This document shows, one piece after another, positions 10,463 to 18,333 of a DNA stretch of 64,000 nt. A program made the position numbers and the translations under genes. The notes beneath the pieces were generated by a model that saw only the letters and a program-made list of their open reading frames with translations, was not told the DNA's origin and searched no databases. The stretch comes from Thiothrix subterranea (GTDB lineage Bacteria > Pseudomonadota > Gammaproteobacteria > Thiotrichales > Thiotrichaceae), in contig NZ_CP133217.1 in assembly GCF_030930995.1 (NCBI RefSeq), positions 496,001-560,000 on the forward strand, given 5' to 3'. Every line of letters begins with the position of its first letter. Within the stretch, counting starts at the first letter, position 1.

Positions 10463-11955
10463 TGGATAGCTTAACAAGCATGAATTTTCCTTGGCTCAGC
10501 CTGTTACTGCTGATGTTACCGTTGGGCGCAATCTTGACCGCATTCATGCCGGGGAAAGAAGCGCGGTTGGCTGCCTTGACAACGGCGGTGCTGACCTTGG
10601 TGGTGGCGCTCATTATCGTGGCGGGATTTGATTCGCAGCAGGCGGGGTTCCAATTTGTGGAAAAAACTCCCTGGATGCCGAGTTTGGGGATTCATTACCT
10701 CTTGGGGGTGGATGGGTTATCGGTCTTGTTCCTGCCGTTCACCGCGCTGTTGTTCATTGGGGTGATATTGGCGTCTTGGAACGCGATTCGCACCATGACA
10801 CGCCTGTATTTCGCGCTATTGCTGGTGTTGGAATGCACCATGATGGGCATTTTCACCTCGCTGGATACGATTTTGTTTTTCCTGTTCTGGGAAATGACTT
10901 TGCTGCCGCTGTTTTTCCTGATCAGCTTGTGGGGCAGTGGTGCGAACCGGCGTTACGCGGGGGTGAAATACAGCTTGTTTATGCTGGCGGGTGGCTTGCC
11001 AATTCTGCTGGGGTTTGTGGTGCTGGCGATGAATAATTCCACGGGGATGAGTTTTGCCTACACCGATTTATTGCAAGGTAGCCGTGAATACGGGGTGCAG
11101 GTGACGGTGTTTTTCCTGTTGCTGGTGGGGTTTGGGGTGAAAATTCCGCTGTTCCCGCTGCACACGTGGTTGCCAGTGGTCGCGCAAGAAGGGCCTGCTA
11201 CCACAGTGGCCTTGCTGACGGGTTTGAAAGTCGGGGCGTATGGGTTATTGCGCTTTGGCTTGCCGCTGGTGCCGGATGCCGCGTTGGAATTCCGCTGGAT
11301 TCTGGTGGGATTGGGGATGATTGGGGTGTTGTATGGCGCGGTGGCAGCGTTGAGCCAAACCAGTTTGCGGCGCATGTTGGCGTTTTCATCCTTAAGCCAC
11401 GTCGGGCTAGTGGTATTGGGAATTGCTGCGTTTAGCCCGCAAGGGATGCAGGGCGCAATCTTCCAGTTGCTGAACTTTACGCTGATTGCAGGTGGCTTGT
11501 TTTTGATTACCGGCTTTTTGCATCAACGCACCGGCTCGACGGAATTGTTGAGTTTGGGCGGAGTGGCGAAATCCATGCCCTTGCTGGCATCGCTGTTCTT
11601 CTTCCTCGGTTTAGCGGGGATCGGAATGCCCGCCACCAGCGGCTTTCCTGCGGAATTTTTGCTGATTGTGAGTATTTTGGAAGTACACACCGGGGCAGGT
11701 TTGGTGGTGTTGTTTGTGGTGATTTTGGGGGCGGCGTATTTCCTGAACTTCTACCGCAAAGCCTTTTTGGGTGAAGCGCGTCACGACATTATCCGTGACG
11801 CACCTGACTTGAAGCCGCGAGAACTGGGTGTTCTGCTGCTGATCGTGATACTGGTGCTGGTATTCGGCTTCTACCCACAGGGGATGTTGGATATAACCGA
11901 AACCAGCAGCCAGTATTGGGTGAGCTTGATGCTGCCAACGGATACGTCACCGTAA
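10462..11955 (+). CDS. NuoM-like antiporter-type membrane subunit of the dab cluster
   Basis: About 497 residues, a typical NuoM-type protein: FLFWEMTLLPLFFLISLWG with the membrane Glu, GFGVKIPLFPLHTWLPVVAQ with the conduction Lys, GLKVGAYGLLRF, and FSSLSHVGLVVLG. The start is the ATG at 10462, whose first base is also the last base of the preceding TGA; AAGGGGGAGA lies 8 nt upstream. It is the last gene of the six-gene run; a convergent gene begins 2 nt after its stop. Inferred role: extra ion-conducting module for the DAB complex. A stand-alone Mrp- or Hyf-like role cannot be excluded. Confidence 0.78.
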   Translation: MDSLTSMNFPWLSLLLLMLPLGAILTAFMPGKEARLAALTTAVLTLVVALIIVAGFDSQQAGFQFVEKTPWMPSLGIHYLLGVDGLSVLFLPFTALLFIGVILASWNAIRTMTRLYFALLLVLECTMMGIFTSLDTILFFLFWEMTLLPLFFLISLWGSGANRRYAGVKYSLFMLAGGLPILLGFVVLAMNNSTGMSFAYTDLLQGSREYGVQVTVFFLLLVGFGVKIPLFPLHTWLPVVAQEGPATTVALLTGLKVGAYGLLRFGLPLVPDAALEFRWILVGLGMIGVLYGAVAALSQTSLRRMLAFSSLSHVGLVVLGIAAFSPQGMQGAIFQLLNFTLIAGGLFLITGFLHQRTGSTELLSLGGVAKSMPLLASLFFFLGLAGIGMPATSGFPAEFLLIVSILEVHTGAGLVVLFVVILGAAYFLNFYRKAFLGEARHDIIRDAPDLKPRELGVLLLIVILVLVFGFYPQGMLDITETSSQYWVSLMLPTDTSP

Positions 11956-11957
11956 CG

Positions 11958-12476
11958 TTAGCGTAAATTACGCACCAAGCGAATGTACATACCCGCGCCT
12001 TTGAGATTTTCATAGGCGCGGCCTTTAGCGAAATCCATGCTCCACGCAAGTGGGTCGACCTGATTCATCGACCACAGCCCAACGGCGGGCATGCGTGGAA
12101 ATACGTCCAAATTAGCAGCGGGTTCGACGCAACGCTGTTCCACAATGCTGTTGAGTTCATCCAGCGTCGGTAAACGCCAGCCCGCGTAACCGGCGAAATT
12201 ATCACTGCCGACCAATTGCGCGAGATTAGCGGCTCTGTCCCATTCCATGCGTAACGCCGACCCGACGCAACGCTCTCCGGTTTGCCCTTCTAAGCATTTT
12301 TTCCACATCAAGCCGGTGTTAGTGTCAATTAAAGTGCCATTGCCTTGATCATTGAAGCGTTGCACCGGGGTAGAAGCGGGAATATTTCCCTGACAATTTT
12401 GCTGAGCCATCGCCCAATTAGCACAAGAAAGCAGCAAACTGCTGCCCAACACAAGGGTGAGCCTTTTTATCGTCAT
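11958..12476 (-). CDS. Exported DUF1566 (Lcl C-terminal domain) protein
   Basis: 172 residues. The N terminus is a signal sequence (MTIKRLTLVLGSSLLLS...), with either a lipobox-like LLSC or a signal peptidase I site after AMA. The mature part is a DUF1566 domain: GTLIDTNTGLMWKKC, then a WRLPTLDELNSIV core and a final RLVRNLR. Such domains occur in surface and pilus-associated proteins of bacteria; no specific activity is known. I prefer the start at 12476, directly before the signal peptide; an in-frame ATG at 12500 is possible and neither has a clear Shine-Dalgarno. A CRP/FNR-type palindrome lies 37-50 nt upstream. The stop is 2 nt from that of the convergent NuoM-like gene. Confidence 0.75.
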   Translation of the reverse strand: MTIKRLTLVLGSSLLLSCANWAMAQQNCQGNIPASTPVQRFNDQGNGTLIDTNTGLMWKKCLEGQTGERCVGSALRMEWDRAANLAQLVGSDNFAGYAGWRLPTLDELNSIVEQRCVEPAANLDVFPRMPAVGLWSMNQVDPLAWSMDFAKGRAYENLKGAGMYIRLVRNLR

Positions 12477-12512
12477 ATTATTATTTACCAAGCAAGTCAT
12501 TTGTAAAATTTA

Positions 12513-12526
12513 TTGATATACGTCAA
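12513..12526 (-). promoter_or_regulatory. CRP/FNR-family operator (FNR-like box)
   Basis: On the minus strand the site reads TTGAC-GTAT-ATCAA, one base from the FNR/ANR consensus TTGAT-N4-ATCAA. It lies 37-50 nt upstream of the DUF1566 start, in an AT-rich intergenic region, which is a plausible position for control of that gene. Confidence 0.5.
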
Positions 12527-12713
12527 AACAGTTTAATAAACAAACTAATAGTCGTGTATTTGATCAAAATGGTTCAACTTTAATAAACTAAAATTATCAC
12601 TTTTTTAATTACCGACATAAGTATCATCTGTTGGATACTGCCTAGTATTGCCCCTTAGTCAGGGAAACATTAGTCTAGGCTTAACTTTCAGCAAGAAAAC
12701 AACCGGCATCACC

Positions 12714-12744
12714 CTCAAGGTATCATTTGAAATGATACCTTGAG
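12714..12744. promoter_or_regulatory. 31-bp perfect palindrome upstream of bioD-like gene
   Basis: CTCAAGGTATCATTT, one central G, then its exact reverse complement: 15-bp arms with a 1-nt centre. It ends 6 nt before the AAGGA ribosome-binding site (12751) of the ATG at 12762. There is no T-run and no loop, so it fits a DNA operator better than a terminator; if transcribed it would form a hairpin next to the ribosome site. It is not a BioR- or BirA-type site that I recognise. Confidence 0.6.
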
Positions 12745-12761
12745 CCAACAAAGGAAACCGC

Positions 12762-13421
12762 ATGGGGATAATTATTCCAACATTCGCACAATGGCTGACG
12801 GCATCTGGCGTGAATACGGCTAGGGGTATTTTCATGACCGGCACGGATACCGGCGTGGGTAAAACCTGGGTCGGCATCCAACTGATTACGTGCTTGCGGG
12901 CTTTAGGGCGTGACGTGATAGTGCGCAAACCCGTGGAATCGGGTTGGGCTGACGACATCCAGCAAACGGATGCCTGGCAATTGGCTCAGGCAGCGGGGCA
13001 AGCTTTTGACCAACGCATTTGCCCCTACCACTTTAGCGCCGCGCTTGCCCCGCCACGCGCCGCACAACTTGCCGGAGAAAGCGTGTCACTGCAACAACTG
13101 GTAGCCGCTTGCCCCACGCATTGGGAATCCCACCAGTTTTTGCATGTGGAAGGCGCGGGCGGCTTTTATTCACCGATTGCCGACGATGGCCTCAATGCCG
13201 ATCTTGCCCAAAAGCTGGGCTTACCCGTGATTATCGTTGCCGAAGACCGTTTGGGTTGCATCAACCATGTGTTACTCACGGCCGCAGCGGTGCAACAACG
13301 CGGCCTCACCTTGGCAGGCGTTATTCTCAATGCCCGCACGCCCCGTGTGAACGGCATGGATAATGCTCAAGATATGTGCCAGTATTTGGACGTACCAATC
13401 GTCGCCTTCCCGTGTGCTTAA
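12762..13421 (+). CDS. bioD: Dethiobiotin synthetase
   Basis: ATP-dependent carboxylation of 7,8-diaminopelargonate to dethiobiotin in biotin synthesis, cytoplasmic. Evidence: P-loop MTGTDTGVGKT (about residues 25-35), KPVESG segment with the substrate Lys, and EGAGGFYSPIADDG. 219 residues from ATG 12762, which has AAGGA at a good distance. An internal ATG at 12834, behind TAGGGG, would start directly at the P-loop as most BioD proteins do, leaving 24 unusual N-terminal residues unexplained. No other bio gene is adjacent. The end overlaps the convergent pilU-like gene by 4 nt. Confidence 0.85.
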   Translation: MGIIIPTFAQWLTASGVNTARGIFMTGTDTGVGKTWVGIQLITCLRALGRDVIVRKPVESGWADDIQQTDAWQLAQAAGQAFDQRICPYHFSAALAPPRAAQLAGESVSLQQLVAACPTHWESHQFLHVEGAGGFYSPIADDGLNADLAQKLGLPVIIVAEDRLGCINHVLLTAAAVQQRGLTLAGVILNARTPRVNGMDNAQDMCQYLDVPIVAFPCA

Positions 13422-14548
13422 GCCATTTCCGGCAAATCGTAATGCGCGGCGTTGTCTTCGGCGTGACCCGCGCCGAAATTGATTTGCCACTCCAAATCAT
13501 TGCGGGAACCGGCGTACTCCAAGGCCAGGGTTTTGCTGATATGGCTGCCGGTGTAAAGCTGGTACAAGGCTTGATCAAAGGTTTGCATCCCATCCACCGA
13601 CCCTTTGGCAATAATGTCTTTCAACTCGCCAAATTGTCCGGTACGAATCAGCTCAGCGACATACGGGGTATTCACCAACACCTCTGCCGCCAGATGCAAG
13701 CCATCTTTTTCATCAGGAATCAGCCGTTGCGCCACAATCCCGCGCAAATTCAAGGATAAATCCATCAACACCCGGCCTTTATTTTCACTGGGAAACAAAT
13801 ACAGCATCCGCTCCAACGCCTGAATCACGTTAGTCGCGTGCAAGGTCGACAACACCAAATGCCCGGTATCGGCAAAACCCAACACCGCATCCATGGTTTC
13901 GGTATCGCGCACCTCGCCCACCATGATCATATCCGGGGCTTCTCGCATGGCTTCGCGCATCGCATTGGCGTAACTCAAGGTGTCAAAACCGACTTCACGC
14001 TGCCCAATAATGGATTTGCCGTGGCGGAAGGTGTATTCGATCGGGTCTTCAATCGTCAAAATATGCCCACAATGGTGCTCATTGCGGTGCTGAATCAAGG
14101 ATGCCATCGACGTCGACTTCCCCGACCCCGTAGACCCCACGAACAGCAACATCCCCTCTTTTTGCATCACCAGTTTTTTCAGCACTTCCGGCAATTTCAA
14201 CTCATCCGGCGAGCGAATGTCGGAACGAATATGGCGAATCACCATCGACACTTCCCCGCGCTGAAAATAAAAATTCATGCGGAAGCGCCCAATGCCTTTC
14301 AGCGAAAATCCCTTATTTAATTCACGATCCGCAAAGAAAGCTTCAATTTCGGTTGCCGTCAGGATCTCTTCGGCTAATTGGCGAATATTTCCCGGCTTCA
14401 TCGACTCCCGGCTAATGCGCTTGAGCTGCCCGCGCACCTTAATCGTGGCGTGCGCCCCCGTGGTCAAATACAAATCCGACGCGCTTTGTTTCACCATCAC
14501 ATTCAATAATGGCGTGATGCGCATCTCAGCTTCACTTAAAATGGTCAT
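13418..14548 (-). CDS. Type IV pilus retraction ATPase, second PilU-like paralogue
   Basis: 376-residue PilT/PilU-family hexameric ATPase of the inner-membrane pilus motor. Walker A GSTGSGKST (about 138-146), Asp box ILTIEDPIEYTF, Walker B DMIMVGEVRD, His box LVLSTLHATN. The N-terminal PAS-like domain carries SASDLYLTTGAH. By motif wording it is nearer to PilU than PilT and differs widely from the neighbouring pilU. It overlaps the upstream pilU by 4 nt, so the three ATPase genes are cotranscribed. A specific role, such as adjusting retraction force or acting on another pilus, is unknown. Confidence 0.85.
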   Translation of the reverse strand: MTILSEAEMRITPLLNVMVKQSASDLYLTTGAHATIKVRGQLKRISRESMKPGNIRQLAEEILTATEIEAFFADRELNKGFSLKGIGRFRMNFYFQRGEVSMVIRHIRSDIRSPDELKLPEVLKKLVMQKEGMLLFVGSTGSGKSTSMASLIQHRNEHHCGHILTIEDPIEYTFRHGKSIIGQREVGFDTLSYANAMREAMREAPDMIMVGEVRDTETMDAVLGFADTGHLVLSTLHATNVIQALERMLYLFPSENKGRVLMDLSLNLRGIVAQRLIPDEKDGLHLAAEVLVNTPYVAELIRTGQFGELKDIIAKGSVDGMQTFDQALYQLYTGSHISKTLALEYAGSRNDLEWQINFGAGHAEDNAAHYDLPEMA

Positions 14549-15702
14549 CGTGTGGCATTCTCCAGCGGCTCAATCGCCAACTCATCCAAGCCCTTAAAGA
14601 AGTCATTATCTTGCGCAAACCGGCTTTCCAATTTGAGGCGTAAGCGCAAGTCATTCTGCGAATCGGCATGACGCAACGCTTCATGCACGGTGATTTGCCG
14701 CGCTTCAATCAAGTCAAACAAGGCTTGGTCGAAGGTGCGCATCCCGTGTTCGCGCGATTTTGAGGTCAGCACTTTCATGCCCGGCACATCGCCCTTGAGG
14801 ATCAAATCCGCCATTAATGGGGTATTAATCACCACCTCCACTGCTGGCAAACGCCCTTCCCCTTTGGCTTTGCGTACCAAGCGCTGCGATACCACCGCCT
14901 TCAAATTGAGGGACAAATCCATCAATAACTGGTTGCGGCGTTCTTCCGGGAAAAAGTTGATAATACGGTCAATCGCTTGGTTGGAACTGTTGGCGTGCAA
15001 GGTCGACAAGCACAAATGCCCGGTTTCAGCGTAAGCAATCGCGTAATCCATCGCCTCGCGATCCCGAATTTCCCCCAGCAAAATCACATCAGGGGCTTGG
15101 CGCAAGGTATTTTTCATCGCAATTTCATAACTGCTGGTATCGACCCCCACTTCGCGCTGCGTAATCAAGCACCCTTTGTGCTGATGCACAAACTCAATCG
15201 GGTCTTCAATCGTGACAATATGCCCTTTGGAATTGGTATTGCGGAAATCGACCATCGACGCCAATGTAGTCGATTTACCCGAACCGGTCGCTCCCACCAT
15301 AATCACCAAACCGCGCTTGGTCATGGCAATATCGCGCAATACCGGCGGCAAACCCAAATCCTTCAAACCCGGAATATGGTTAGGAATATGGCGCAAGACC
15401 ATCCCCGCACAACCGCGTTGCGTGAAAGCGTTTACCCGGAATCGCGCTTTGCCAGGTAGACTAATGGAAAAGTTGCATTCCATGTCCTCCTCGAACTGTT
15501 TGAGCTGGCGGTCATTCATAATCGCCCGCACCAACATCCGCGCCGTTTGCTCATTCAATGGCTGATTGGTTAACGGCACCATTTCGCTGGCAATCTTGGC
15601 AGAAGGCGCTGCCTCCGCTGTAACGTACAAGTCGGAAGCCTTTTTTTCCAACATAGTCGCCAATAACTTATGCACGTAGCTAACAGCAGCATCGCGATCC
15701 AT
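14545..15702 (-). CDS. pilU: Type IV pilus retraction ATPase PilU
   Basis: 385-residue member of the pilus retraction ATPases; PilU works with PilT to strengthen retraction. Walker A GATGSGKST, Asp box IVTIEDPIEFVHQH, Walker B DVILLGEIRD, His box LCLSTLHANSS, and the C-terminal extension ending LAIEPLENATR typical of PilU. Located 13 nt after pilT and overlapping the next PilU-like gene by 4 nt. The pilT-pilU order matches Pseudomonas and most gammaproteobacteria. Confidence 0.9.
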   Translation of the reverse strand: MDRDAAVSYVHKLLATMLEKKASDLYVTAEAAPSAKIASEMVPLTNQPLNEQTARMLVRAIMNDRQLKQFEEDMECNFSISLPGKARFRVNAFTQRGCAGMVLRHIPNHIPGLKDLGLPPVLRDIAMTKRGLVIMVGATGSGKSTTLASMVDFRNTNSKGHIVTIEDPIEFVHQHKGCLITQREVGVDTSSYEIAMKNTLRQAPDVILLGEIRDREAMDYAIAYAETGHLCLSTLHANSSNQAIDRIINFFPEERRNQLLMDLSLNLKAVVSQRLVRKAKGEGRLPAVEVVINTPLMADLILKGDVPGMKVLTSKSREHGMRTFDQALFDLIEARQITVHEALRHADSQNDLRLRLKLESRFAQDNDFFKGLDELAIEPLENATR

Positions 15703-15715
15703 AGTTCAGCCCTCG

Positions 15716-16750
15716 TTAAATAGAATCCGGGTTATCCGCTTTCCGCCGCGCCGCTTCACGATCCACCAACCCTTTCATCACCAAATTTTTCAATGATTGA
15801 TCAAGGGTTTGCATTCCGTCATTTTGCCCGGTTTGCATCGCGGAACGCATTTGCGCAATCTTATTTTCGCGGATTAAATTGCGTACCGCTCGCGTGCCAA
15901 TCAGAATTTCGTGTGCAGCCACACGCCCGCCGCCTTTTTTCTTCAGCAGGGTCTGTGAAATCACCGCCTGCAAGGATTCGGAAAGCATGGAACGCACCAT
16001 CTCTTTTTCGGCAGCGGGGAACACATCCACAATACGGTCAATGGTTTTGGGTGCGGATGTCGTATGCAATGTACCAAACACCAAATGCCCGGTTTCTGCC
16101 GCCGTCAATGCCAAGCGAATCGTTTCCAAGTCACGCATTTCCCCGACCAGAATGGTATCCGGGTCTTCACGTAACGCGGAACGTAACGCGGCTTCAAAAC
16201 CCTTGGTATCGCGGTGCACTTCACGTTGGTTGACCAAGCTTTTTTTGCTTTCGTGCACGAATTCGATCGGGTCTTCGATGGTTAGAATATGCCCGTAATC
16301 GGTATCATTTTTGTAATCGACCATTGCCGCAAGCGTGGTGGATTTGCCCGAACCGGTCGGCCCTGTTACCAACACCAAGCCGCGTGGGTTTTCCGAAATT
16401 TTCCGAAAAATACCGGGCGCACCCAACTGATCGAGTGTTAATACTTTGCTAGGGATAGTACGGAACACCGCACCCGCACCACGGTTTTGGTTAAAGGCAT
16501 TCACACGAAACCGCGCCACACCAGGGATTTCAAACGAGAAATCGCATTCCCAATGCTCTTCGTAGTTTTTACGTTGGTGATCATTCATGATGTCGTACAC
16601 CAGCGCGTGTACCTGTTTATGGTCGAGTACCGGCAAGTTGATCTTGCGCATTTCGCCATCGACACGGATCATGGGGGGCATCCCGCCCGACAAGTGTAAG
16701 TCGGAGGCATTGTTTTTGACGCTAAACGCCAGCAGTTGGGTAATGTCCAT
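15716..16750 (-). CDS. pilT: Type IV pilus retraction ATPase PilT
   Basis: 344-residue PilT, which depolymerises type IV pili for twitching motility. N-terminal NNASDLHLSGGMPP, Walker A GPTGSGKST (about 131-139), Asp box ILTIEDPIEFVHES, Walker B DTILVGEMRD, His box LVFGTLHTTS, all standard. It is the first gene of the pilT-pilU-pilU2 operon and is divergent from yggS, the usual pilT neighbour, with about 60 nt between the two starts. Confidence 0.95.
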   Translation of the reverse strand: MDITQLLAFSVKNNASDLHLSGGMPPMIRVDGEMRKINLPVLDHKQVHALVYDIMNDHQRKNYEEHWECDFSFEIPGVARFRVNAFNQNRGAGAVFRTIPSKVLTLDQLGAPGIFRKISENPRGLVLVTGPTGSGKSTTLAAMVDYKNDTDYGHILTIEDPIEFVHESKKSLVNQREVHRDTKGFEAALRSALREDPDTILVGEMRDLETIRLALTAAETGHLVFGTLHTTSAPKTIDRIVDVFPAAEKEMVRSMLSESLQAVISQTLLKKKGGGRVAAHEILIGTRAVRNLIRENKIAQMRSAMQTGQNDGMQTLDQSLKNLVMKGLVDREAARRKADNPDSI

Positions 16751-16811
16751 TGTTGTTATAATTCGCGTTATGGGTTTAGTTCAGTGATTAATGAGGAAAG
16801 TAACACATACC

Positions 16812-17498
16812 ATGACAATCCGTGACAATATCCAGACAATCGGCGAACGCATCCGCGCTGCCGAACAACGCTTTGGGCGCAAACCGGGCAGTGTGCAATT
16901 ATTGGCAGTGAGCAAGAAACATCCCAGCGCCAGTATTCGTGAAGCCATCGACGCGGGGCAAACCTGTTTCGGTGAAAATTACGTGCAAGAAATGGTCGAA
17001 AAAGCCGCCGAACTTGCCAATGGCAACCGCAATATCGACTGGCATTTCATCGGGCCGATTCAATCCAACAAAACCCGTTTGATCGCCAGCACTGCCCGCT
17101 GGGTGCATTCGGTCGACAGTCTCAAAGTCGCTCAGCGCTTAAGCGACCAAAAACCAGCGGACGTGCCTGAGATTAATATTTGCTTGCAAGTGAATATCAG
17201 CAATGAAATCAGCAAATCGGGGGTACAACCGGAGGAATTGGCAGCATTAGCAAGTCAGATCGCTGCTTTACCGGGGATTCGCTGGCGGGGTTTGATGGCA
17301 ATTCCTGCGCCAGAACAGGATTTCGCTCAGCAACGCGCCGTGTTTGCGCAAGTACGGGCGTTGCAAGAAGATTTGGTGGCGCAAGGTTTCGCGTTCGATA
17401 CGCTGTCAATGGGCATGACCGATGACATGGAAGCCGCGATTGCCGAGGGTGCTACCATCGTGCGCATTGGCACAGCGATTTTCGGCTCGCGGGCTTAA
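16812..17498 (+). CDS. yggS: YggS-family pyridoxal phosphate homeostasis protein
   Basis: 228-residue COG0325/PLPBP-family PLP-binding protein that buffers PLP and affects amino acid homeostasis; no catalytic reaction established. Signatures: LAVSKKHP with the PLP-lysine, CFGENYVQE, WHFIGPIQSNK, and C-terminal MGMTDDMEAAI followed by VRIGTAIFG. I start at the ATG at 16812 (MTIRDN), which matches family length; GAGGAAA at 16793 serves it at a long spacing. The ATG at 16791 would add seven residues. Divergent from pilT. Confidence 0.93.
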   Translation: MTIRDNIQTIGERIRAAEQRFGRKPGSVQLLAVSKKHPSASIREAIDAGQTCFGENYVQEMVEKAAELANGNRNIDWHFIGPIQSNKTRLIASTARWVHSVDSLKVAQRLSDQKPADVPEINICLQVNISNEISKSGVQPEELAALASQIAALPGIRWRGLMAIPAPEQDFAQQRAVFAQVRALQEDLVAQGFAFDTLSMGMTDDMEAAIAEGATIVRIGTAIFGSRA

Positions 17499-17504
17499 CG
17501 ATTG

Positions 17505-18026
17505 CTATTGCAGGGCTGAATGCCGCAAAACGCTGAATTTTACCGACTCGGTATTTTGGATAATGTCGCCTGCCGCATTGCTTAATACGGCAAATACGCT
17601 GTGTTCGCCGCGCTCGACTTCGGTCAGCGCGAAAGACAGCGATGTGCCGGAACCGACTTGCTTTGAGTCCAAATAGAGCGCCACCCCATCGCCGGGTTTC
17701 AATGCCGGTTTCAGGGATACGCTCACCGTCACATTTCCCTCGTTAGCACGGATGGCTTCATCGGCAGTAGGCGAGGTAATCGCGAAATCGGTATACGCCT
17801 CTTCCTCTGCTGCGGGCGCTGCTTCGGGCTTGGCAGCGGGCGCAGGTGCGGGGCTATCCGCCACGGTTAACATCGGCAAATCAACGGGTTTGGCAGCACT
17901 TTGTTTCGGTGGATTATCGCCATACACCGTGTTACCGGCAGCATCCACCCAACGGTAAATTTCCGCCTGCACCGACACGCTCACAAGACCGAATATTAAC
18001 AATAGCGATAGTAACCTGACACGCAT
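17505..18026 (-). CDS. Exported DUF4124-domain protein
   Basis: 173 residues: cleavable signal peptide ending at VQA, a DUF4124 motif (IYRWVDAAGNTVYGDNPP, about 23-40), an Ala/Pro-rich linker (about 58-75), then a beta-rich domain resembling an Ig-like carbohydrate or adhesion fold (residues 85-165). DUF4124 proteins are common in gammaproteobacterial envelopes and have no defined function. The stop is 7 nt from the convergent yggS stop. Confidence 0.8.
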   Translation of the reverse strand: MRVRLLSLLLIFGLVSVSVQAEIYRWVDAAGNTVYGDNPPKQSAAKPVDLPMLTVADSPAPAPAAKPEAAPAAEEEAYTDFAITSPTADEAIRANEGNVTVSVSLKPALKPGDGVALYLDSKQVGSGTSLSFALTEVERGEHSVFAVLSNAAGDIIQNTESVKFSVLRHSALQ

Positions 18027-18137
18027 ACATAGCCACGATAGTTGGTTGATACGCTCATGATTCTACTGAAATTAATCAGCAACAGGGTAAGTAGGAAGAT
18101 GAACGGTGGCGATTCGCAGCGGGCGGGTTAGGCGGTA

Positions 18138-18165
18138 GTAGAGACGCAAGATTTTGCGCCTCTGC
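18138..18165. repeat. Short dispersed palindrome, GAGACGCAA type
   Basis: GTAGAGACGCAAGA followed by TTTTGCGCCTCTGC: near-perfect inverted halves. The same motif family is common between genes in filamentous sulfur bacteria and cyanobacteria (from general knowledge). It is the only recognisable element in the 306-nt gap between the DUF4124 gene and rnfB apart from the possible FNR half-palindrome at 18258. Confidence 0.5.
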
Positions 18166-18257
18166 AATGGTGGATATAGCGCTCCTAATTCAATCCATCT
18201 ATCCCTTTTAGCCAGCTCGCCCTATCTCTTCCGTCTTGTGCAATGCAATGTAAAACC

Positions 18258-18271
18258 TTGATCTAGGTCAT
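18258..18271 (+). promoter_or_regulatory. Possible FNR-like site upstream of rnfB
   Basis: TTGAT-CTAG-GTCAT, which matches the left half of the FNR consensus exactly and the right half in three of five positions. It is 63-76 nt upstream of the rnfB GTG. Weak, listed because an anaerobic regulator would suit a ferredoxin-based operon. Confidence 0.25.
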
Positions 18272-18333
18272 TATTGCGACGCACAATTTTGGGTAATTTA
18301 AATGTCATATTTCCCCAAAAAAGGACATTTATC

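Noticed and set aside
1-11955. Respiratory complex I operon
   Set aside because: Only antiporter-like membrane subunits are present; NuoA-K hydrophilic and quinone-module genes are absent, and DUF2309 genes alternate with them.
18274-18333. Longer RnfB reading frame from a TTG at 18274
   Set aside because: The GTG at 18334 has a well-placed AAGGA and gives the normal N-terminal membrane helix; the extra residues are not family-like and no ribosome site precedes the TTG.
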